Shown: positions 12,350-23,207 of the stretch, piece by piece | Position numbering within the stretch: the first letter of the stretch is position 1 | Layout: the number at the start of each line of letters is the position of its first letter | DNA from: Hydractinia symbiolongicarpus | Lineage: Eukaryota; Cnidaria; Hydrozoa; Anthoathecata; Hydractiniidae | DNA: 64,000 bases | NCBI RefSeq assembly: GCF_029227915.1 | Contig: NC_079878.1 | Coordinates: 10,108,001 to 10,172,000 of the forward strand | Direction: 5' to 3' | Made by a program: the position numbers and the translations under genes | Notes under the pieces: model-generated | Database searches by the model: none | What the model was told of the DNA's origin: nothing | What the model saw: only the letters and a program-made list of their open reading frames with translations

Positions 12350-12841
12350 AGCATTTCCAAACGACGTTGATTAGACGTTGTTAGACGTTTTTTCAACGTT
12401 GAAAAGACGTTGCGAGAAGTTATTTCAATGTTTAAAAGACGTAGCGAGACGTTGTTTCAACGTTGAAGAGACGTTGCAGGACGTTGTTTCAACGTAGCTT
12501 GCGACGTTGAAAAGACGTTGATTTTACGTTGCAAATGAAAGTTTTTTTGACGTCTTTTTCCGACGTCTATTCAACGTCGGACATCAACGTCTTTTCAACG
12601 TTGAAACAACGTCCTGCAACGTTGTTTCAACGTTGAAAAGACGTTGCGAGACGTTGTTTCAACGTTGAAAAGACGTTGCGAGACGTTGTTTCAACGTTGA
12701 AAAGACGTTGATGTCCGACGTTGAATAGACGTCGGAAAAAGACGTCAAAAAAACTTTCATTTGCAACGTAAAATCAACGTCTTTTCAACGTCGCAAGCAA
12801 CGTCTTTTCAACGTTGATTCATCGTTGAAGTGCCCACTGGG
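12350..12841. repeat. GACGTT-type array with internal 302-bp palindrome
   Basis: About 490 bp is made of GACGTTG, TTTCAACGTTG and AAAAGACGTTG units. Its right edge, GTGCCCACTGGG at 12830-12841, is the exact reverse complement of the left edge of the array at 7322. Within it, 12497-12798 is a nearly perfect palindrome centred at about 12647/12648. The arms start GCTTGCGACGTTGAAAAG and end with its complement. It should fold into a long hairpin. The left edge (12303-12350) is diverged. Confidence 0.8.
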
Positions 12842-13411
12842 AAGCAAATTCTAAGTTGTATCTTTGCCGCTATAAGCAACTTAATATCAAAATTTTCAGA
12901 AGAGGGAAATTTTCGACTTTTGCAAAGGACAAGATTGTAAATAATATTCCGTTGCACGGTTATTGCTACTAAAAAGAAATTTAACAAAAGCTTTTGCAGA
13001 GTTTTCCGTTTAAAAATTAATTTATAAATCTTTCTATTAGAATCTTTAAAAGCCCTGTTTAACAATATTTTCAAAATAACAATAGACACGAAAAATGTGT
13101 TTGTAAACTCAACAGGCCAAATATCATAGAAAATTCATTTTTGGATAGAAATTAATGTTATGCGGAATGTTAAAGAATGGTATTAGTCTTTTTGATTGGC
13201 CACGCCTTATTGAGCGAGAATTAGCACGAAAATAACAAACATTTGAAATTTTCTGTTCTTAATTTTTACTTATTCAGCATTTTTTTTTGGTAACTCAAAA
13301 TATTAACATATCTATCTACTAACCGTTTACCGTCCACAATTCACATGCGCGGGTAGAGCGTAAACATGAGTAACTAATAGTGCTAGAAGGTTTTACAGTT
13401 TCTCAAAGTAG
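12842..13411. other. AT-rich spacer
   Basis: No gene is recognised. The minus frame 12808-13089 overlaps the array end and shows no domain. Confidence 0.4.
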
Positions 13412-13735
13412 AGCCTATACTATATAGAACCAATACTATATAGAACCTAAACTATATGAAAACTATACTATATAGAACCTATACTATATAGAACCTAAAC
13501 TATATGAAAACTATACTATATAGAACCTATACTATATAGAACCTAAACTATATGAAAACTATACTATATAGAACCTATACTATATAGAACCTAAACTATA
13601 TGAAAACTATACTATATAGAACCTATACTATATAGAACCTATACTATATAAAACCTATACTATATAGAACCTATACTATATAGAACCTATACTTTATAGA
13701 ACCTATACTATATAGAACCTATACTATATAGAACC
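13412..13735. repeat. 16-bp minisatellite with 48-bp higher-order period
   Basis: The basic unit is ACTATATAGAACCTAT (16 bp). For much of the array three variants alternate (ACTATATAGAACCTAT, ACTATATAGAACCTAA, ACTATATGAAAACTAT), giving a 48-bp higher-order unit repeated about four times before it becomes homogeneous. It abuts a SINE head at 13736. Confidence 0.9.
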
Positions 13736-14013
13736 TTTAGATGGTGTAGTGGTAGCGCATTTGGTTTGTAATCATAAAATTCCAGGTTTGAGTCCCCACT
13801 CCGGTGCACTTTAAATGTAGTGTTGACAGTCCATTTGGCGCCATCTACTGACCGCTGACCGGCTTGTGTTGCAGGCAAGCAAGTTAAAGCAATGCTATAG
13901 GTGGCAGTGGTAATGTAACAAAGTTGCAGTCAGAAGATAAGAAGAGCCAACCATTAGAATAAAATCCCCAAGGACATCAAAAATTCTCGTTACTTACTTA
14001 TTACTTTCTTACT
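13736..14013 (+). repeat. tRNA-derived SINE, family C
   Basis: The head GATGGTGTAGTGGTAGCGC contains an A-box-like TAGTGGTAGCG, and AGGTTTGAGTCCCC about 35 bases later is a B box, at tRNA-like spacing. The body continues to a short TTAC-type tail (ACTTACTTATTACTTTCTTAC) at about 13990-14013. This architecture is a tRNA-derived SINE rather than a functional tRNA, because the cloverleaf does not close. Confidence 0.65.
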
Positions 14014-15515
14014 TTAAACTTAAACACTCCTTTTTACTCGAACAATAACCAGCCAAGCCTTCACTTCTTAAGATAATGTTGCACCGGTATTTGCAAATTA
14101 AATCTTTTATATTACTTCTTTTGATGGACGGCTTTGCCGAATCCACAATAGTAAAAGTAAAAGGTAAAAAAAAAGAAAACTACACTTGTAGAGTACTATT
14201 TACTCAGAAGGTATCTGTTATTGCAAAAGATGCGAGACTAAATGCAAATACTTTTACAAAGAACCAGCTGTGTAAACAATGCTACCCCTCCCGCCTGCAA
14301 TCTGTGTAAATAAAGTTATTTCTGTATACACCTAATATTGGGAAATTCGTCTTAAATAATGTCGTCTGTTGGTAATTGACGTAAGTTTGATTTGACTTTA
14401 AAGAAAAGGAATTTTCGTAAAACAACGAAAATAAGTACTTTCTACACAACTTAAAGTCCTAAAACTGTCCTTCCGTCGCTTTTCATTATTTTTGTAGCAG
14501 ACTCTATAATTACATGCTATGTTCTGCCTGTTTTGTTGATTTCCAAGGCCGCTACGCGGGGAGGAATCTTCAAAATAACCTGATGGAAGATAGATAGATA
14601 TACATACATATTTATAGAGAGAGAGGGAGAGGGTACGGAGCCCTGACGCTCCTAAGTTCTTAGTATCCAAGCTAAGCATCCAGGCTGAAACATTTGACCC
14701 CGGAAACTTCCATTTTTTCAGAAGCCAATGAGGATGCTTCATTTTAATCTCAGGCAATTTAATAAATAGTCAGAACACAGATTGTGTATAGATCCTCATG
14801 GACCACTTACGACCAGAGTGTATTCTTTGTTCGGCCTGAACATTTCCATGGCCAAATAACTGCCATGATCAAGTATTTAATTTTGGCCGATCGCTTTGCT
14901 GTTTGTTGGTCTTAGCTTGTCAGCTTTATTGATGAAGCTAATGTAGAACAAAGCTTTAGATTATTTTTTACATTTTGTTATTTTATCAAGCAAGAATTTT
15001 TTAAGTAAAAGTGAGAAACTTATGCTGGCCCATCTTACTTGCCTTCCTTAGCTAGTTGGGTCTACTTTTCTTTGGTGCTTAGTCGTAGCTAGCTACACAA
15101 AATAGCTTCGTATTGTTTATTGTCCCTTTTTTTCAAGGGACTGACAACAAAAAACAGCTTTGTCACGTTTTGCATAATTTTTCCACGGGGGTAGGAACAC
15201 CCCCTTCTTTTGCGGAAAGAATAGGGTTAAAAATAATGTCCAAACGATACCTTGTGTGACTACTTCTACCGTATTAAAATACATTCGTCACATAACAATA
15301 ATCTCTGCGATGAAAAATTACAATTTTCTTTTAAAAAAATTTGTTTCCCTCTTTTAAAATGTGTAATGAAAATGTTTATCAAATCCAATAAAATCCATTT
15401 CTATTTGTTTCAACTTGTTATGTGCAATTGTTGAATTTGAGATTTCAAGTTGGATATATTCGACTCTTTGGATTTGATCTTTGGAAATGTATTTTTTATT
15501 ATGTGTGTTTTTAGT
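14014..15515. other. Intergenic, short microsatellites only
   Basis: GATA/CATA and GAGAGA runs lie at about 14587-14632. Open frames at 14076-14309 (+) and 14398-14757 (-) have no recognisable domain. Confidence 0.4.
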
Positions 15516-15765
15516 TGCGTGTGACCTTGTGGTTATAAAGTACACGCTTTGTAATCACAAGGTCCGTGGTTCGGTCCACAGCGCGGGAATTGTTAGTAAG
15601 TGACCTTACCACAGCCACGGGTCAACCCAGGTCATGTGAGGGAAATTGGAAATTGTGTGGGGAATGCCTGTATATATTTAATGTTTATATTTAGAACACA
15701 GGACCAACATAAACTGAAGTGGCTATATCCTGTATAAACATTTGGAATAATAATAACAATAATCA
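15516..15765 (+). repeat. tRNA-derived SINE, family B, plus copy
   Basis: The head TGACCTTGTGGTTATAAAG with B-box-like GTGGTTCGGTCC is followed by a body containing CGGGTCAACCCAGGTCATGT and GAGGGAAATTGGAAATT. The same head and body order occurs on the minus strand at 18070-18354. It ends in an AATAATAATAAC-type tail. Confidence 0.7.
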
Positions 15766-16588
15766 CTATCAGTATTTTCCAACCATTTTTCGGGTGGGTA
15801 AAGATGATGAAATGGTGCTCTACCACGACCAGTGTCGACATTAACTGCATAAGAATAAAATCAAAGGAAATTTCCAGCTATTTTTTTTAACTAATACTAT
15901 GCGATTATGAATGACATTTTTGAGCGTCCCTAGTTTAGCAAAATTATGCATTTACGATATGCCCTCGGAGGTGATGTCTGTTGCCATGTGAATTAGACTG
16001 TGCATTAGAATTAAATTAGACATTACTTGGCTGGCAGTTTAAAATAGAGTTGTCGTGTCACGTCAGTTGATTAGTAAGTCGATCCTATAGAAAAAATCTT
16101 TAAAATTATCGCCGCTTAACTGTTGCAACCTAGTAAGCGTAAATTTCGAAAATCAGTTCGCAAAAATCGTTAACAACAGTATTTTCTGTGCGCTAAAATA
16201 GGCATATTCCATTGCTTATTGCCTGAGAAAAGTATTCAGGTGTTATATTTAGCTGCATTGACTGTGCATCGCTTTGCCTTTATATCAAAGATAACTTTTT
16301 GGTTTAAGCGTTAATTCCAGGACAATTATTTTGATCGAAAAATTTCTGCTAGGAAAAATGTCTACTAGAAAATAACTTGTATGATAACTTTCACAAAAAG
16401 TGGGCTCATTTTTTATTCACAAATAAAAAACCAAACAGATTTAAATTTGTAGACAACAAATTTTGATTCCATTTTCTAATTATCGTGGTGAAAAATAAAA
16501 TGCAAAGAAGAATTTAGAAATTCTATGAATTTACTAGTCTGTCTGTTGTCTATTTTATTCCTACTCTTTAAACGAAATTAACACAATA
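15766..16588. other. AT-rich intergenic
   Basis: Nothing recognised. Confidence 0.4.
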
Positions 16589-17159
16589 AGGTGGACTCTT
16601 TATAACTCGAACAGTCACGGAGAATCGAAAACCGTTCGAGTTATAGAGAGGTTTGGGTAATAAAGAGTTTGGAGTTTTTCCAAGTTTTTGTAAAAATTTT
16701 GAATAAATGGCCAATAAAAGTCCTGCAATATAAAATACAAAGTATTTTATTTTGTAGGACTTGCTTTCTGCTTTACGTTTTGTCCTAGCAGCAGACGCCA
16801 TGATTGTAAAACTTCAATACCAAAGAATCGTGTTTACGTTTTGTCCGAATGACATTTAACTCATTTAAGACCCCTCACACATGTAGATATGAAACATTCA
16901 AATTAGTTAAGACTCTATTTACGTTTACAGAGCCAAAGCAATCCAAAAAAAAATACTTGTGGCAAAGTTCTAGATACATTTTGTGACGTTCGAGTTATAG
17001 AGAGGAAATACCCAAAGAGACATTAGAAAACGTTCGAGTATAGGGGTTCGAGTAATAGAGAGTTTTTTATGAAAGTTTATTAGGAATTTCCAACCGTGCC
17101 AGTGAAATCGTTAAGGAGAGATTCGAGCTGCAGGGGTTCGAGTTACAGAGAGTCTACAA
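16589..17159. mobile_element. 571-bp pogo/Tigger-like MITE (TA target)
   Basis: The left end AGGTGGACTCTTTATAACTC and the reverse complement of the right end, TTGTAGACTCTCTGTAACTC, align over 24 bp with about five mismatches. The element is flanked by TA at 16587-16588 and 17160-17161. The motif TTCGAGTTATAGAGAGG recurs inside near 16635, 16990, 17035 and 17140. The minus strand has a short frame starting MASAARTKRKAESKS (from 16801), similar in style to the first residues of Tigger transposases. The rest of a transposase is absent, so this is a non-autonomous deletion derivative. Confidence 0.65.
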
Positions 17160-18069
17160 TAAAAAAAGGAGAATGACTTTAAGGTTTTGTTTTATTTCTC
17201 AGTCTCTGTAGTAGAATATCGCAGTATGAAGCGAACGCCATGTTTAACAGTATCAACATTTTACTCATTTGAATGATTTTTTTTTCTTTTTTTGATTTCG
17301 AATAGAAGTTAAAATATTACTACCTACTGTCCAAACATGGAAGGCAAAAAAATATTTCGAGAGAAACAATTTACGCATGCTCAGAACGTTTTCTTCTTAT
17401 TTTATTTTTAAGCAGAGTGGGAATAAGTACTTTTACCCATCTTTGTCCCCCAGGGTTTGTTGTGTGATGGAGGCGGCACTAAGGTTAGGAAGTTTCTTCG
17501 CCCCCCGCCCTTAATGTCAATCTATCAGCGCAAAACGCCTGAAGAAATTGACCCTTTTTGCTCCTCGTGGCAACTCTTAGCAGATAAATGATCGCCCTAA
17601 TTTTACAAATGCGTTCTGTATTATAATACCCTAATCAAATAAATTGGGGAAAGGGAGATCCATTGAACATAATCTATTACTTAATTTTTTGTGCGGGCGG
17701 CGCGGCGGTTGCAGGATTCGCGTGGGCTCTCATGAAAAAGTCAGATTTGTTTTCACCACGTGACCGTTTAGCGGGAACTTTTCCATATAAAGATGGTATC
17801 CGTCTGTACACTACACTGCGACAGTACAGTGCAGGGGTTGTCATGTCATGACAAATGATTCGCTGTATTGTAACCTCAACAAAAATAGTAAACTTTGCTG
17901 TCATCAGCAAAACACTTTAAGTAACTGTATTTGACATTTTATCAATATCATCAGACATCAGCAAGCCCAAGACACTTCCTTTGTACGCCTGCTGGAGAAG
18001 ATAGATAGATGTGCATATTTTACATGGCTAGCCTCACAAATATCGAGGGATATACCCTGTCTATTATTT
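17160..18069. other. Intergenic, nothing firm
   Basis: A GC-richer patch at 17690-17720 lies in frames on both strands that I cannot assign. A GATA run occurs near 18000-18010 and may be the tail of the adjoining minus-strand SINE. Confidence 0.35.
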
Positions 18070-18354
18070 CCAGGAGGGGCCATGGCTTAGATGGAGAGTC
18101 CTAGAGTATTTAATGCTCATTTTGAGCTACGCAGACCCAATTAGTAGGGCCCACGCTCTACTAGACAACTCCCGGCAACATCCAACGGCTCACACAGTGT
18201 GCCATCTCCCCAATTTCCCTCACATGGCTTGGGTTAACCCGGGGCTATGGTAACATTCACTCGCCCATGTTGAATCGCCGTCAAGAGGAATCGAACCCCG
18301 GTCTCCCCCCGGCACAGAGTACGAAAGCTATAACCACTAATCTACGGCGCCACC
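18070..18354 (-). repeat. tRNA-derived SINE, family B, minus copy
   Basis: Read on the minus strand, it begins GTGGCGCCGTAGATTAGTGG, has a clean B box GGGGTTCGATTCC, and continues with CGGGTTAACCCAAGCCATGT and GAGGGAAATTGGGGAG. These match the plus copy at 15516-15765. The head is better preserved here than in the plus copy. Confidence 0.75.
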
Positions 18355-19084
18355 AAGAACATCAACTGGTACTGATTTCTCGTTTTCAACTGCTGCAGAT
18401 TGAGAATGAGCGACAAAGGAGCTTGTTAACAACTAGAGCAGTTTGCCAGAGATACCAAGTTTTTTTATTTATTTAGCACCTTGTCAACTTTGTCAAAAGC
18501 TTTGGCCAATCCAAATACAAATCTGCATTTTTTTTTACCAGAATTCAAAGGCGTCGATTCCGTTCAGCTTTGTTGCTGTAATGCTGATTGACATTTTGCT
18601 TAATTGACGAATCGCATTTGTACTATACATCCGCCATCTTTAAAATTTCACTGGGTGAAAACAAATTAGTTCGTAGGGGGGGGAGAATGCTAAAAAATGT
18701 GGAAATAAAAGAATAAGCAGCTAACAAAAGGTAACCACAATAAATATCTGTCTGAAATGATGCTGAGCTATCTAGATTTTACTCCAAAAAATTGTCTTTG
18801 CTCAAACTTCTTAACACTGTTCTTATAACTCCAAATTGTGTTTAGCTCTGCACTGTCTACACCTAAAATACGGAAACTTTTCACCTCCAAAAAAATTGTT
18901 ATGACGTCAAACTGAATCGCCGAATAGCAGTTTGTCAGAAGAAGAGGACCGACATTTGTGTTTGTTTTTCAAAACGATTTTTTGCCCTGCTGAAACATTT
19001 TAGTTTGGTTTTATTGCGTAGGAACTACTTTATTTATTTACCAGGTAGTATATACCTTAGTTTCTCACAACGTGTGGGTGTTGT
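18355..19084. other. Intergenic
   Basis: No feature recognised apart from a short poly-G run near 18677. Confidence 0.35.
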
Positions 19085-19260
19085 CACATAGTAAAAGTGT
19101 GTTAGGTAGATCGCTTGCCTCAAAAAATTTTTTACAAACACATTTCCTTCCCCCCTGTACACCACACAGTGGCTGCTGTTTTGGCGTAATGAACAAACAA
19201 AGTGCAAGTTCCCACAATGTATGGCAAGTAATTTCAACCCATATACGAAGAAGTCGTAAA
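19085..19260 (+). repeat. Dispersed repeat A, copy 1
   Basis: This segment (landmarks CTGTACACCACACAGTGGCTG, CTGTTTTGGCGTAA and ACGAAGAAGTCGTAA) also occurs at about 26650-26851 in the large CCDC150 intron. The match stops at 19260, exactly where the Ty3/gypsy sequence begins. Confidence 0.65.
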
Positions 19261-19745
19261 GAAGTTAAAGGCTACATCCCTTCCGGAGATGAATACACAA
19301 GAAGATTAGACGAGATTGTCTCAGGGGTCCCCAATCTGACAAAATGTATTGATGACTCCTTATTGTAGGAGACCAGCATTGATTGCAGCTTTCATCAAGC
19401 TGTCAACTAGTTGGATCTCTGTGGAAAGCATGGAATCACTCTCAACCCAGGAAAATTGGAAAAGTGGACTGGGGAAAACGAGGTATTTCACCCTTGGGTG
19501 CTCAGACCTGATTGTGAACACTGACAATAAACCACTCCTCAAGATCTTTGGTGACAGGTCACTAAATGACATACCTAATTCTCGCCTTAGAGACCTCAAG
19601 GAAAACACACTGTCATTCAGGTTCAAGATAACCCACGTCCAGATACTGAAGTATATTCCAAACGCATTTTCAAGGTATCCTGTTGGCAATGCACCTGATG
19701 ATGTTGAAGAAGAAGAACCTGATGAAATCATGTTAATTAGCTCCC
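19261..19745 (+). pseudogene. Ty3/gypsy reverse transcriptase and RNase H remnant
   Basis: The first frame holds the RT palm region, with GYIPSGDEYTRR followed by CIDDSLL (the F/Y-x-DD catalytic box). A stop falls right after it, where Trp usually stands. The same frame continues with a second stop and LCGKHGITLNPGK, the thumb region. It then joins abruptly to the end of an RNase H domain (VNTDNKPLLKIF, the late catalytic Asp motif, and HVQILKYIPNAFSRYP), so the RT-RNase H connection has been deleted. Gag, protease and most of RT are missing. The copy cannot encode a working enzyme. Confidence 0.8.
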
Positions 19746-19919
19746 AGCTCTAAGCAGTAACATGGGATATGGTGAAAGTTGCCACATAAAGCAGTATCCC
19801 CATGATTCATCTCATCAAAGCATTGATAGACGGCTTCCCCAACAAAAGAGAGTACTTGCCACAGGACATCCAACAATACCTTCAGTACTAAGATGGACTC
19901 CATTATGTTGATGGAGTCA

Positions 19920-20460
19920 TAATGCATGATGATCGTATCGTAACCCCACCTTCGCTGAGAGATCAAATTCTAGACTTGCTACATTCTGCACATCAAGGCA
20001 CTGGCATGATGCTTTCCCGTGCCAAATCTACAATCTTCAAGTCAATTCATCATCAACAAGACAATTGCAGCGCCTGCAACATGAATGCCTCATCTCAACC
20101 GAGTGCACCACCATATCCAACTCCAACACTGGAATGCCCGTTCCAGCTCCTCTGTTATGATTTCTTCCAGTATGCAGGTTCCCATTATTTGGTAGCAGTG
20201 GACAGATATTTGAACTGGCTGATCATCGAACGTGCTCGGGAGGGATCGAAAGGTGTGATAGATTGTCTACGTCGACAATTTTCCACCTACGGAATTCCTC
20301 ACGAGCTATCATATGATTAAGGACCCGAATTTACATCAAGTACCACCACAACTTTCCTAGAGAACTGGGGAGTCAATCAACGTTTGTCTTCAGTAGCCTT
20401 CCCACATTCCCATTGCAGAGCAAAAGTTGATGTCAAGACGACAAAAAGGCTCATCTCAGA
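19920..20460 (+). pseudogene. Ty3/gypsy integrase core remnant
   Basis: The frame begins with the H2C2 zinc-binding end (LLHSAHQGTG, then CSACN). The core follows with the first catalytic Asp in LLCYDFFQYAG and YLVAVDRYLNW, and then the second catalytic Asp region, where a TAA interrupts Y-D-stop-G-P-E-F. The remainder is frameshifted. It follows the RT-RNase H remnant in the usual Ty3/gypsy order. The stop inside the active site means it is dead. Confidence 0.8.
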
Positions 20461-20674
20461 CCCAACGGCAATTTGAACACAGAGAAGCCGCAGAGAGCGA
20501 GCCATCCTACAATATCGTAATTGCCCAGATCCAACAACCTGACTGTCACCCGCAATATGCGAATTTGGGAGGCCAGTCCAAGACTTCATTCCAATTCAAC
20601 CTGGGTGCTACCAATCGCATCCAACATGAGTTGACACGTTAAATAAACAGGAAGAAGCTCTCTGCAATCGACAT

Positions 20675-21176
20675 ATGCGTGCAGCAGAACGTTGGGCGGA
20701 GCACACGAGAAGGTTGCCACAGCTTCAAGTTGGCGACCATGTAAGAGTCCAGAACCAAGTTGGACCCAATCCATTGAAATGGGATGAGACAGGCAAGATA
20801 GTTGAAGTACATCAATTCAACCTAAATGTTGTTTGTATGGATGGTTCTGGTCGTCCCACAATGCGCAATCAGGAAATTCGTGGGAAAATTCATGCCTGCT
20901 GTGCAGAAAGAAGAACGTGGACATCCCATCCAAGACTTAAGTTATGTCAAACCCCCACTCTCGAAGATCACCGCACCAATCATCACGATGTCCCAGACTC
21001 AACCTACATTAACGGACGAGCAACAACCTACACATGAAGTTCTACCTTCGAATCCTGACACGCCCAGTGACTTACCCATGCCAGCCCAACCGAACACGTC
21101 AGGCCCGTCCCAGAAGTTGCCCCTTGCCCTTCGACGGTTGTTAGATCATAATAAGAATAGACTGACAGAATGATCT
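20675..21176 (+). pseudogene. Ty3/gypsy integrase C-terminal domain remnant
   Basis: LQVGDHVRVQNQVGPNPLKW and DETGKIVEVHQF are the SH3-like C-terminal domain of invertebrate Ty3/gypsy integrases. A frameshift near 20840 moves the reading to the next frame, which continues through a Pro/Thr-rich tail to a TGA at 21171-21173. A purine-rich GGGGGAAGATAGAGA at about 21271-21285 fits the polypurine tract that would precede a 3-prime LTR. I cannot define an LTR. Confidence 0.75.
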
Positions 21177-21285
21177 AGCCAACCTTGACGACATGTTATT
21201 TAACCAGATCATAACAGAAAGGACTGATAGATGATCTGGCTTATTTTATTTTGTTATGGACAGTTTGAACTTAGGGGGAAGATAG

Positions 21286-21639
21286 AGATATATTAATCTA
21301 AATCTACCATTTCTTTCTAGTCAAACATTCTCAAAGATAATAGAAAAACTACATGGTTATGTTTACAACTTTATTTACTTCCGATCTTTTTTCACATTTT
21401 TAAAAATAATTTATAGCGCTAATATAATCTCCACATTAACCCAAACTGAACAAACAAAATAGAATATCGACGATCCCACCATTAACTCATTGTTTTCATT
21501 GGTTTGCAAAATTTGTAAGAAAAACGAAACAAATTCTTCAAAAGATAGCGGCCACACACTAGGTCGTTAGCAACCTATATCTGTTCTGCATAATACCCCT
21601 TGGTCGGCAAATAGAAAGAGAGAAAGCAAATGGTAGCAA
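21286..21639. other. Possible remains of gypsy 3-prime LTR; unassigned
   Basis: It follows the polypurine-like tract. There is no second copy in the window to define a terminal repeat. Confidence 0.3.
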
Positions 21640-21728
21640 TTAAATTCACATTATCAACATTTGGTAGACTGCTCATGTACGATCTATTGTGAGTTCAGTA
21701 GAAGAGTGTTCGTTTATTTTTAAGGTTT
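21640..21728 (+). repeat. Dispersed repeat B, copy 1
   Basis: AAATGGTAGCAATTAA, then CGATCTATTGTGAGTTCAGT and TTTATTTTTAAGGTTT, recur at 27184-27285. The LINE fragment begins directly after it, so the LINE appears to have inserted at this point. Confidence 0.6.
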
Positions 21729-23043
21729 TGAGGGTGATGCATTAGAAAGGGGTAACTATAGAGGTTTGAAGTTGGTTGATCAAGTAATGAAAGTTATTGA
21801 AAGAGTGATTGATAAGTTACTTAGAGAAAGAATTGATATAGATAAGATGCAATTTGGTTTTGTTCCAGGGCGTGGCACTACAGAGGCAATATTTTTACTC
21901 AGACAGCTTCAGGAAAAGTATTTAGGAAAGAGAAAGAATCTCTATTTTGCCTTTGTAGATTTAGAGAAAGCTTTTGATAGAGTGCCACGTAAAGTTATTT
22001 GGTGGGCTATGAGAAAATTAGGTGTGGATGAGTGGCTATTTCTGATGGTTCAGTCTATGTACAGCAATGCTAGAAGTCGTGTCAGGATTACCGATTCACT
22101 TAGTCATGAATTTAGTGTAAATGTTGGTGTACATCAGGGTTCTGTACTTAGTCCTTTGTTGTTTATTCTAGTCTTAGAAGCGCTGTCTATGGAGTTCAGA
22201 ACAGGTTGCCCATGGGAGTTATTGTATGCAGATGATTTGGTTCTCATAGCAGAGTCGATGGAAGAATTTGTTGAAAAGTTTGAGAAGTGGAAGAAAGGAC
22301 TAGAAGAGAAAGGGCTGAAGGTAAACACAGCAAAGTCTAAAGTCATGATAAGTAGCATTGCAGCCAAGTGTGACCTTGTAGTTGGAAAGTGGCCTTGTGG
22401 AGTTTGCAGGAAAGGGGTTGGTAGTAACTCAATTTTTTGTCAGACTTGCAAGCATTGGGTACATAAGAAGTTCAGTAGTATTAGTGGAAGGTTAAGAGCT
22501 GGCATACAGTTTGTATGCAAGCCGTGCAAAGGTGAGATTATAGAGAATGAAGTATTTCCAGCTTTAATGATGTACAACAGTGGCTCGTTAGAGATAGTTA
22601 AGAACTTCTGTTACTTAGGTGATATGTTGGGCAGTGAAGGGGGTGTTGGAAGAAGTGTTACTTGCAGAATAGGTTCTGCTTGGAAAAAGTTTAGAGAGTT
22701 ACTTCCTTTATTGACTATCAGAGTCCTGTCAATTTAGGTAAAAGGTAGGTTGTATGAGGCCTGTGTAAGAAGTGTTATGTTGTACGGTAGTGAGACATGG
22801 GCAGTGAAGCAGGAAGATCTTGACCGTTTAGAAAGGAAAAATATGAGGATGGTTAGGTGGATGTGTAATGCCAGTCTGAGAGACAGAAAGAGTTCAGATG
22901 AGCTAAGAAGCAGGCTAAGTCTCTGTAGAATTAAAGATGTTATCCAGATAAGAAGATTGAATTGGCTGGGGCACTTGGAAAGAATGGAGGAGGATAAAGT
23001 ATTTAAAATAACAGTTTCTTGTGACAAGATTGCTGATTACTGA
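21729..23043 (+). pseudogene. LINE reverse transcriptase with embedded zinc finger, truncated
   Basis: One frame from about 21729 to a TAG at 22735 encodes a non-LTR RT: NYRGLKLVDQVMK, QFGFVPGRGTTEAIF, FVDLEKAFDRVPR, HQGSVLSPLLF, and the catalytic LLYADDLVLIAE. Inside the region after the palm lies a C4HC3-like (PHD-type) finger: CGVCRKGVGSNSIFC, CKHWVHKK, FVCKPC. After the TAG the same frame continues with GRLYEACVRSVMLYGSETW and LNWLGHLERM, the typical C-terminus of such LINEs, until it degrades near 23005. The 5-prime half (endonuclease) is missing. It is a 5-prime-truncated copy with a single nonsense change in its conserved part, so it is fairly young. Confidence 0.85.
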
Positions 23044-23207
23044 GTTAAACAGTAGGGGGATGATTACACACTTTATAACTTAATAACATAACTTAATTGT
23101 TTACAGCCCCTAATTCAGTTTTTTATGGTACAAGAGCAAGAACTAACTAAACCAGACCATGAATTATAATTGTTTGGCTATCTACAAGATTTAATTTCGT
23201 GATACTA
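23044..23207. other. Spacer between LINE and pogo element
   Basis: Short AT-rich spacer ending in the TA target duplicate at 23206-23207. Confidence 0.5.

Noticed and set aside
13412-13735. Centromeric or telomeric satellite
   Set aside because: Only about 320 bp; a local minisatellite with no wider array in the window.
13736-13810. Functional tRNA gene
   Set aside because: A and B boxes are present, but the acceptor and anticodon stems do not pair and a SINE body follows; called a SINE.
14398-14757. 119-codon minus-strand frame with microsatellite-encoded Ser/Leu/Tyr stretch
   Set aside because: It spans GATA/GAGA microsatellites and shows no domain.
17663-17910. Overlapping frames on both strands with GC-rich AGGAAVAGFAWAL-like peptide
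   Set aside because: Could suggest a membrane segment, but there is no start context, no splice sites and no family similarity; the open state on both strands reflects local composition.
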